Shown: positions 56,166 to 64,000 of the stretch, piece by piece
Position numbering within the stretch: the first letter of the stretch is position 1
How the letters are laid out: the number at the start of each line of letters is the position of its first letter
Origin: Antilocapra americana
Taxonomy: Eukaryota; Chordata; Mammalia; Artiodactyla; Antilocapridae
NCBI GenBank assembly: GCA_007570785.1
Contig: ML664161.1
Coordinates: 46,662,745 to 46,726,744 of the forward strand
Reading direction: 5' to 3'
Length of the DNA stretch: 64,000 nucleotides
Position numbers and translations under genes: made by a program
Notes under the pieces: model-generated
Told to the model about the DNA's origin: nothing
Seen by the model: the letters and a program-made list of their open reading frames with translations, nothing else
Databases searched by the model: none

Positions 56166-57689
56166 TTCCACAAAACTCATGCGGTTGCAGAAGTTCATGA
56201 GCATGCTTAAGCAGTTTCAGAAGTTCTGCGGGAACATTAGGCATGAAGGCTTCTTATGAGAGCACCCAGGCACTGGTGTTAATGGTACAGTGTGCCTTTT
56301 TACCGGCTCTTGGGCACAATATAACACAGGACATATTGATAAGAAAATAGGAAAGGATTGATGCTAGTCTTCCATTCAGCTCTCCAGGAAACCCTGAAGA
56401 TTGTGAGGCTGTATGAGTAAAGGATAATAGGCATGGAAATGTGAATTCCATGTGAATTCATCTGTGCCACAGGCTTTAATCCTAGAGCAATGCAGGCTAA
56501 TGAGAATATCCAACGATCACCTAAAGTAGCTTTAATCTTGTATGGTTTTGCACCAGTGACTTGTCTTCTCAATATCATAGAATCATTTTCTTTCTTCCTG
56601 AATCCATCTTCAAAATGACTCTTTCAAATTGAAACCAAAAATCAGTGAGCAGTTGTCTTTGTTACTATAATTTTATAGAAACTCATAGATAACTTGTTAA
56701 ATTTCTAATTTGTACAACAGCATTTGTGTAACTGCTTTATTTGTTATAACTGCATTCCTATCTTGTCTCTTGTCTCTTGTCTATTCAGGTAGATGTAAGA
56801 TCTTCTTTTAACCAATACTTCCAAGAAGAGATTTCAGAGAGATTTGATTTAATTTCTGCTGGAATGACAATTGATACAAGTTGAATTTGAGGTGCTTTCA
56901 TTTTTGCCAGAATACCAAGCATAGAATCCATGTGGTCACTTTCATCCTTCTTGACTGATATCCTCTGCTTACCTAGAGCAATCATTGCAGATTTGGCAAT
57001 CAGACCCTATATACCTCTCAGTATCTCCTCCTCCTCATTAAATACACTGTGTTTAACAGTGCCAGAACCAATGCTAGACCCCTGGGTGTCTAATTATTAA
57101 CTTCACTCTCAAGCACAGCTGTTCACTAAGACTGCTTCTACGGCTTTTCACAGCAACGCTTGGCAGTATTCTGCCCTCTGTCCTCTAGTGACTTCTTCCC
57201 TTAGCAATCTGTTAGAAGGAAACTTACCAGAAACCTTTTTGAAAAAGTTGAGCAAATTATATTTACTGGGTTGCTTATATAGTATGCTATAAGTAGATCT
57301 TACTTAACATGGAGGGGATTTAATAAATTAGAAACACATCTCTTTTTTTTGTTTGTTTTTTGAGAGTTGTTCTTTGACTCTGTTGACTTTATACTATAGG
57401 CATACTGGTTTGCCCTTAATTAAATTCTCAATCAACTTACCCAAGAATGAAAATTAATTTTATTATGCTATGGTTTCTTGAATTTCTTTTGTAAGTTCCC
57501 ATATTTTTAATGATTTATGCCATATTAATGATGATTTTCAGGCACATTGATTGTAAGTTTGAAAACAAAATGTGAACTACCTGAGATGGAAATTTCTCAT
57601 AAAAATTAGAAATACATACATGAACTTTCCCCGTGTATCTTCTGGCCTAAGTTGGCTCAGGTTTGGCATATTTAAGTTTGCCAGATGTG
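56166..57689. other. Large unassigned block
   Basis: About 1.5 kb with no recognised repeat. A 92-codon minus-strand frame (56300-56578) has no known domain. Not called as a gene. Confidence 0.4.
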
Positions 57690-58210
57690 AAGAGTAATTT
57701 TACATGTCAGCTTGACTGGGCCACAGGGTACCCACATACTGAGTCTAACATCATTCTGGGTATTTCTGTATGTCTTTATGTCTGATCAACATTTAACTAG
57801 ATAGGCTGAGTAAAGCAAGATAGCTCTCCCTACTTCAGGTGAGCTTTATCCTATCAGTTGAAAATTTAAAGAGAATAAAAAAGCTGAACATCCTGAGTAA
57901 GTGAAAATTCTTTCTAGCTGACTGCATTCAAACTGGAACATCAGCCTTTTCCCTACCTTCAGACTTTAATAGAAACATCATCTCTTCCTGGGTCTCGAGT
58001 TCTGCCTGCCTTCAGACTGGAACTGTCCCATCAGTGCTCCTGAGTCTCAGCTTGCTGACTCACTCTGCGGATCATGGGGCTTGCTTGCCATAAGGAGCCA
58101 GTTCCTTAAGATGAGTCTATCTACCTATCTATCCTTCTATCCATCATCCATCCACACTCAAATATACACACAACCTATTGGTCTGTTTCTCTGTAGAGCC
58201 CTGACTAATC
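57690..58210 (+). mobile_element. Ancient LTR-like repeat, second copy
   Basis: Same family as 836-1521: 'taattttacatgtcagcttg', 'actgggccacagggtaccca', 'acatttaactagataggctg', and the end 'attggtctgtttctctgtag', 'agccctgactaatcaaa'. This copy is uninterrupted and has a TATC-rich stretch near 58115-58150. Confidence 0.62.
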
Positions 58211-58249
58211 AAAGGGAATCTCAGAGTTGAAGCCAAAAGCTGTAAAGAA

Positions 58250-58412
58250 ATATTCATTTATTCTTCATACAAAGCTTTTGAGGTATATTTAAAAGATAAC
58301 AAAACTGAGGTTGAAAGAGGTAAGAGGCTTTTCTAAGTTAATAGTGGTTGTCAAAGGTGGGTTCAGAATATAATGGAGGAAAATTAGAAAACCACTATTC
58401 TCCCACCACGGT
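58250..58412 (-). mobile_element. MIR SINE
   Basis: 'gataacaaaactgaggttga', 'aagaggtaagaggcttttct', 'aaggtgggttcagaatataa' are the reverse complement of MIR. Confidence 0.6.
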
Positions 58413-59549
58413 GGCATTTGTATGGGGTAAGGTAGACTGGTTGGTCCTATCAGTGTTGATCATCTGCAACAGGTCTCACCTGCAGGCAAGTGAGGCAATC
58501 ACGGTGGCTCTCTAGATGAAGTAGCCAGATCAGTTTGAATCTGCACTGGACCAGGTGGTCTATACCTGACATGCTACCTGATGTCCCGGGGCTTTTTCAA
58601 GTAATGAGATAGATGATACTAAACCTAATACTGCAATAAAAAAGAACCTACGTAAGGACTCTGGAGAGCTTTAAGCATAACACCACAAGAGCTAAAGACC
58701 TTTCAGCAGCTCAGTGCAATGACCAAACTGACCTGGCCCATGATGGATGAAACCAAGTTCATCAGGAAAGTGACCCAGAGGTCATGGTAACTCGGTTGTG
58801 ACTTGTTTAGTTTCTTCAAGAAATGAAAAAGTAGCTGGTAACAAAAGAAATGACTTTATTCAGACTAAAGACTAAGTTCTATCACCAAGCCTAGGATCTG
58901 GTGGCACAGCTATAGCTGAATCACTGGGCTTCCAGATTTGTCCTAGAGCCTGCCTTTTCCCCTCTTCCTTCCTTGCATATGCATGTCACCCTTTTCTTTC
59001 TTTTCTTTGATAATGGTCTGAAAAATTAGCTTTGACCCTTTTCCTTAATTCTTCAATTACTTATCAGGTATGTCCCAGCTGGAGCCCTGACCACCCCTGA
59101 CATGGCTTAGGCCTCTGTCTCACTTTCTGTTATACCTGTATTTGGAATTGGGTAGATTTTTCTTTCCATCTGACCTGCCTCTCAGTTGCTTCTAGATCAG
59201 GGCATTGGCTTGAGCTGAGGTCTCAGGAGCCCCACCTGGAAGAGGGAAGAAACGGGGGTCATCCCAGGCAGTATTCAAAGGAAATAGAATCTAACATCTG
59301 GAGCAGTTAAAGATGAAGTGGAAACAAGGGCAGGTTCAAGATATCAAGTCAGGGATGTCTGAATTATAGCACCAGTAACTAAGAAATAGGACAAGTGATG
59401 GTTTTAATAGACAGAGCCTGGCTGGATCTGCAGAACTGCAGTGTCTTGGAGGCTAAAGTTCTTGTGGAAAACATCAGAGAGTTCTGCCTTCCATTGGAGT
59501 GTGTGGTTAATGGATTCTTAGGACTGTACAGGTTAAATGTGTGTGTCAC
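58413..59549. other. Unassigned block, moderately GC-richer
   Basis: About 1.1 kb without a recognised repeat and without a long frame. Slightly higher GC than its neighbours. Confidence 0.4.
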
Positions 59550-59765
59550 CTTTTCCCAGGTGGCTCAGTGGTAAAGAATCCACATGCCAGTGAAGGAGAC
59601 TTAGGAGTCAAGGGTTCAATCCCTGGGTCAGGAAGATCCCCTGGAGTAGGAAATGGCATCTGACTCTAGTATTCTTGCTTGAAAAATCCCATGGACAGAG
59701 GAGCCTGGCAGACTACAGTCCATATAGTTGCAAAGAGTTGAATAAGACTGAGTGCACATGCAAGC
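59550..59765 (+). mobile_element. Bov-tA SINE
   Basis: Head 'cttttcccaggtggctcagt', B-box 'gggttcaatccctgg', core 'ctagtattcttgcttgaa', tail 'aagactgagtgcacatgca'. Confidence 0.88.
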
Positions 59766-59822
59766 ACCTTTTTCTAACTGTGAGACCTTTGGTAAATTAT
59801 GTAATTCCTCTGAGTTTCAGGG

Positions 59823-59844
59823 TTTTTTTTTTTTTTTTTTTTTT
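59823..59844. repeat. Poly-T run (22)
   Basis: Twenty-two consecutive T inside the MIR, where MIR normally has a mixed pyrimidine stretch. Likely unstable in length. Confidence 0.9.
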
Positions 59845-59872
59845 GCCTACAGACTGGCAGTAATAATACTTG

Positions 59873-60669
59873 TTCAGTCAAGTAATACTTATTCATATCC
59901 AACTTTCTGCCACCCCATGGACTGTAGCATGCCAGGCTTCCCTATCTTTCACTGTCACTTTAAGTTTGCTCAAATTTATGTCAATTGAGTCCATGATACC
60001 ATCCAACCATCTCATCCTCTGTTTACTCCTTCTCCTTCTGTCCTAAATCTTTCCCAGTATCAAGATCTTTTCCAATGAGTTAGCCCTTTGCATCAGGTGG
60101 CCAAAGTACTGGTGCTTCAGCTCTAGCATCATTCCTTCTAATGAATATTCAGGGTTGATTTCCTTTAGGACTGACTGGTTTGATCTCCTTGCAGTTCAAG
60201 GGACTCTCAACACCATAGTTCAAAAGCATCAGTTCTTTAGTGTTCAGCATACTTTAAGTTCTAAGTTCTATCTCTCACATCATTACATGACTACTGGAAA
60301 AACCATAGCTTTGTCTATACAGAACTTTGTTGGAAAAGTGATTATCTCTGCTTTTTAATATGCTGTTTAGGTTTTTCATAGCTTTTCTTCCAAGGAGCAA
60401 GTGTCTTTTAATTTCGTGGTTGCAGTCAATGTCCACAGTGACTTTGGAAACCAAGAAAATAAAAGTTGTCTCTATGCCTACTTTTCCCCCCGTCTATCTC
60501 TCATGAGGTGATGGGGCTGGATCTTAGTTTTTTGAATGTTGAATTTTAAGCCAGCTTTTTCACTCTCCTTTATCACCTTTAGTTCATTTTCATTTTCTGC
60601 CATTAGAGTGGTATCATCTGCATGTTTGAGGTTGTTGACATTTCTCCCGCAGATCTTGATTCCAGCTTA
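59873..60669 (-). mobile_element. BovB LINE fragment with near-perfect TSD
   Basis: About 800 bases from the BovB 3' end ('gttcagtcaagtaatactta', with a small tail change) through the C-terminal region to just past the YADD-coding stretch (about 60612-60620). Target duplication 'taataatacttg' (59861-59872) versus 'taataatacctg' (60670-60681), 11 of 12. Confidence 0.92.
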
Positions 60670-60794
60670 TAATAATACCTGCTCACAGACTATTATGAGG
60701 ATTAAAGACAGTGAGAATAAGGTCACTAATCAACATGAGCTGTGTAAGGGCTCATCATATGATCACTCTCAATACAGTTATATTACTGATGACT

Positions 60795-60905
60795 TGGCCT
60801 TGAGGAACTTATTTCACATTTTTGGACTTCTGTGTCTTGTCCACTGAGTGAAGAGGTCAAATTAGATCATCTCCAAGTCCTCATCCAGCTCAAACATCCT
60901 AAAAT
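60795..60905 (+). mobile_element. MIR3-like SINE
   Basis: 'gccttgaggaacttatttca', 'cacatttttggacttctgtg', 'caaattagatcatctccaag', 'catccagctcaaacatccta' fit the MIR3-type 3' half. Confidence 0.55.
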
Positions 60906-62023
60906 CTATTCTAAACTCTTACTTTAGGCAAAAGAGTCTTGCTTTCTAAGACTATCTTACAACCACTCTGCAACTCAAGCCCAAACCCACAAATTAGATT
61001 AAATCCCATTATTTAAAATAAAAAAGACTCTTTTGAAACATTAAAGCCTACATATATGTTTAAATAACCTTGTCAAATTTGCTCTCCCTACAGAGGGCTT
61101 TTCATTATTCTTTTTCATTAAAATTAAAATCCCTCTGGTTGACTTTCTAAATGTGTTTTTGTTAGGCCTTCAGACTGTTGTTAACCATTTTCAACCTAAT
61201 ATTAAACCCTGTCCTCCCAAAGCTGAGTGCTCTGTTACCCCCTGAGCAGTCACCCACCATGATGAGAGAGTGTGGGCTCTTAATATGCTAAATAATAATA
61301 ATATAAAATCAAAATGTGCAGTGATCATTGGCTGCCCAACAGGGGTCTGTCACTCACTCCCTTTATCAGTCATTTTTCCTATAAAATTCTGTGTTGAAAG
61401 GAAAGTGGAAAAGCCCTGCAGAGCAATTGTCTCCAGGCTGTGGTAAATAGGGTATCTAATATCCAGAAAATGAATATGCAGCCTCCTGAGAAACATACTC
61501 AGTGAAGGGAAATGGATTCTCAGATTAGGAAGTTAGTACCAAGGAAGAAAGGGACCTAATTTGTGAGAGAAAAGAATAGATGTAGTTGATTTCCTCCCTA
61601 CTGATAAACTGCTCTTGCATATTGTTTTTCCTCTTTTTTATTTCAAAAGCTTTATTTTAAGTCAACGTTTTCATGTTCCTTTATGTTTCATAAACAAAGT
61701 CATTCAGATAACCAGCCCTTTGCTCTACCAACTAATTACTTTCTGATTTGCTTTGATCTATTATTCAGGCAGTAAATTCCAACTTCATTGCACCCATAAT
61801 GTAAACCCCAAATGTAATCACTGTTGTGAAAAGATAACTGTAAAGTCGCCCATTTGAAAGAAGCATTGCCTTTTTCTCTGGAAGTGTGGTATGTGATATA
61901 TAAATATATACGCAAACCCAGCTGACACTTTGGTTCTTTTTGCCAGATAACAATCATTTAGGAATTATGCTTTTGGAATTGTAAACTATATGTGATGTTA
62001 TTCTGTGTACTATTCCTATGCTT
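60906..62023. other. Large unassigned, repeat-poor block
   Basis: About 1.1 kb. No transposon or credible frame. Complex sequence around 61080-61500 makes it another candidate for conserved non-coding DNA. Confidence 0.4.
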
Positions 62024-62080
62024 TCGTGTGTACTAAGTTGCTTCAGTCATGTCCAGCTCTTTGTGACCCTATGGACAGTA
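62024..62080 (-). mobile_element. Bov-tA/BovB-type 3' tail fragment
   Basis: 'tgtgtactaagttgcttcag', 'tcatgtccagctctttgtga', 'ccctatggacagtagcatg' is the shared 3' tail in reverse. Too short to assign to SINE or LINE. Confidence 0.7.
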
Positions 62081-63584
62081 GCATGACATAATATGATATG
62101 ATGGTTAATTCATGAATTAAAGTGTTTTGGATTTTATTTTTTTGGGGGGAGGTATTGATTTATGGAGTCAGTGTTTCCTAGTCAAATGTTCACATATGCT
62201 AACAAACTTACTACAAAATTGTTTCTTCCTTGGTCCAACTATGTTCAAAAATATTCCTGCATAAGTTATTATTGTTTTTCCTAATTCATCTAAACTAACT
62301 GGGTTTATAAATTAGAATTCTCTTACAATCTATTAATCCACATAATTCCATATGTTCAAAGCCAAGAGAGTCAGTTGTGAGGATATTAAAGGCTGCTACG
62401 ATTATTTTTACTTTGATTTGAGTGAAAATGCAATTCACTCACCATTTGGCTTCAGGGAAAAAAAATCCAGTTTTTCAAAATTCCGTGCAAACAAGAATTT
62501 GAACTCTTCAAATACTTCTTTAAACCAAAAAGTATTCTGACTTTGAAAATATCCCACACTTTAAAATTCATTATTTATCATCTCTTTTCACCTCTAATTT
62601 CTTTCCCTCTGCATCTCTCTGCATAGGCAGATATGTGGACTGTGGCCTTTTTCTATGCTCCAGACTGGTTCTGAGTACAGAAGGGATTCTGTAGGACATG
62701 AATTCTCAAGCATTCAGACCTCTTATGGGATTTCTCCTTTAAATACTTGAGATTCTAGGCACATTAAAAGAGCAATTGACCTTATTAGATTAGCTCTTTC
62801 ATTAAGCAACGCTTTAAGCACATTACTCAAGCTCTATTATTCAGCCTTAGAAATAGTTGATCATCTATTCAGAGCAATCTATCTTCATGGTTCTTAAGTA
62901 ATTCACTCTCTCACACACACCTCCATCCCCTGTATTCCCAGTCCCATATAGCAACTTTTCTGAAACAATTTTATTCGGTTTTCTAAATTTACCTGTACTA
63001 GTCTAGAGCATCAAGAATTTGGCTCATAATGAAACTGCAGTTTTCACCTACATTATTTACCTGGCAAGGGCTCTGGAACAAGGTGACTTTGGGATTCCTT
63101 TTGACAGCTGAGGGTTTGATAATAATTAACTTTCTTGATAACCAGAAGGCAATGAGAAATTTGAAGGCCATAGCAGTACTTGTATAAACTGGCCAGCAGC
63201 CTTGTCGGTTGTTCTTTTGTGAAAGGAAAAGAATGATTAAATTGTATTCTGATCTTATCTGTTGCAAAAGGTTTCCTGGTTTATAAACTGGATTGGGAGG
63301 ATTTGGTACTGAACAAATAAAACTGGATGTTGGTGGTAGCTTGTGAATTTTCTTAGTCTTTGGCTCCAAACACCTGAATGCTATGACTTTGCAAATAAGG
63401 AGGTAGTTAGTATTTAAAGTCAATATTGCTACCATAAAAATTAATGAGTGTTCAGATTTTTACATTATGATGCTCTTGCCATTGACAAATCCTGACCTAA
63501 TTCATTTGCTTTCAAATTTCACTGCAAAGTGCTTTTGGAGTTGTCTTGTCTGCCTTCTTACTATAAAAAAGTCTTCATTTTTGA
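62081..63584. other. Unassigned block with a 145-codon minus-strand frame
   Basis: About 1.5 kb without recognised repeats. The minus-strand frame 63435-62998 is the longest outside transposons. Its translation has no signal peptide, membrane segment or domain I recognise, and I treat it as chance. Confidence 0.4.
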
Positions 63585-63765
63585 CTGCTTTAACTCTCTG
63601 AACTGACTTGCTCACTAGTAAAATGGAAATAGGTATAGTTTCTACCTTTTAGGTTGTGAAAGGACTGAATGAGATCATATAAGTGGATTACGTGACATAA
63701 TATTTGTAACGTTTTGAATGGTGCCTGATATATAGCAAGCACTTAATAAATATCAGCCATCACCA
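63585..63765 (+). mobile_element. MIR SINE
   Basis: 'tttaactctctgaactgact', 'gtaaaatggaaataggtata', 'gactgaatgagatcatataa', 'ggtgcctgatatatagcaag', 'cacttaataaatatcagcca' match MIR closely over its 3' two thirds. Confidence 0.78.
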
Positions 63766-63802
63766 TCACCACCACCGTCATCATCATCACCACCAATATC
63801 AT
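63757..63802. repeat. (CAT/CAC)n trinucleotide microsatellite
   Basis: 'catcaccatcaccaccaccg' followed by further 'tcatcatcatcaccacc' units grow directly from the MIR 3' end, a common origin of such microsatellites. Confidence 0.85.
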
Positions 63803-63805
63803 GGA

Positions 63806-64000
63806 AGTCATTTGGCTTCAGATGAGTTATTAAATAAATAACGATTTATTTAATTTTGAAAATAAATTCTTTCTCCAAACTTTACTAATTAGAGTGGGGA
63901 GACTTACTGGAAATGGTACTTTAAGGTTCCTGCCATCAGTTTGGTCAGTTTAGAAATATGCTCACAGTCAAAATGACTCTTGAAACTTCTCTTTTGGTAG
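63806..64000. other. Unassigned end of window
   Basis: About 195 bases with no recognised element. Confidence 0.4.

Larger units (their letters stand above)
59777..60745 (+). mobile_element. MIR SINE split by BovB
   Basis: Left part 59777-59872: 'aactgtgagacctttggtaa', 'tcctctgagtttcagg', then a 22-base T run, then 'gcagtaataatactt'. Right part 60670-60745: 'taataatacctgctc', 'ctattatgaggattaaagac'. The BovB at 59873-60669 separates them. Confidence 0.65.

Noticed and set aside
1..64000. CRISPR array, operon, phage or bacterial defence system
   Set aside because: No regularly spaced identical repeats with unique spacers, no prokaryotic gene density, no Shine-Dalgarno-linked frames; repeat content is unmistakably ruminant nuclear DNA.

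Overview
This window looks like intergenic (possibly deep intronic) nuclear DNA from a pecoran ruminant: cattle, buffalo, sheep, goat or a relative. The diagnosis rests on the transposons. There are many BovB (RTE-clade LINE) fragments, the BovB-dependent SINEs Bov-tA, Bov-tA3 and BOV-A2, a young bovine-type L1 (L1-BT), and an older cetartiodactyl tRNA-Glu SINE (CHR/ART2-like). These sit on an ancient mammalian layer of MIR, L2, L1M, MLT1-type LTRs and MER5A. The base composition is AT-rich. I found no exon, intact host gene, RNA gene or CRISPR array. Every open frame with recognisable protein similarity is a decayed retrotransposon ORF.

Layout. 1-9.3 kb: Bov-tA SINEs beside a CA/TA microsatellite, an old LTR-like repeat split by a SINE, a BOV-A2 with perfect target duplication, a 5'-truncated BovB (2.8-4.3 kb), and a CpG-rich solo ERV LTR (6438-6840). 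9.3-12.9 kb: a three-level nest, BOV-A2 inside L1-BT inside BovB. 13-22 kb: MIR, Bov-tA3, MLT1, MER5A, L2 and L1M relics. 22.3-28 kb: a BovB cluster ending in a near-full-length 3.33 kb BovB with an exact 11-bp target duplication. 28-37 kb: repeat-poor sequence, then old L1 3' ends and two MIRs. 37298-37397: a 100-N assembly gap. 37.4-46.3 kb: L1 relics, including a fossil L1 of about 2.5 kb that was invaded by BovB. 46-64 kb: old LTRs, MIRs and minus-strand BovB fragments in otherwise unassigned sequence.

The parts do not form an operon or pathway. The functional logic is parasitic: BovB supplies endonuclease/reverse transcriptase, and the Bov-tA/BOV-A SINEs carry BovB-like 3' tails and depend on it. 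All BovB and L1 coding regions here are broken by stops, frameshifts, truncation or active-site changes, so none should be autonomous. I found no evidence of a novel system. The most informative items are the insertion nests with readable target duplications, a tRNA-head-only SINE monomer, and a solo LTR with a duplicated CCAAT-box module. Family names are given from memory of consensus sequences, and boundaries of old repeats are approximate (often tens of bases).
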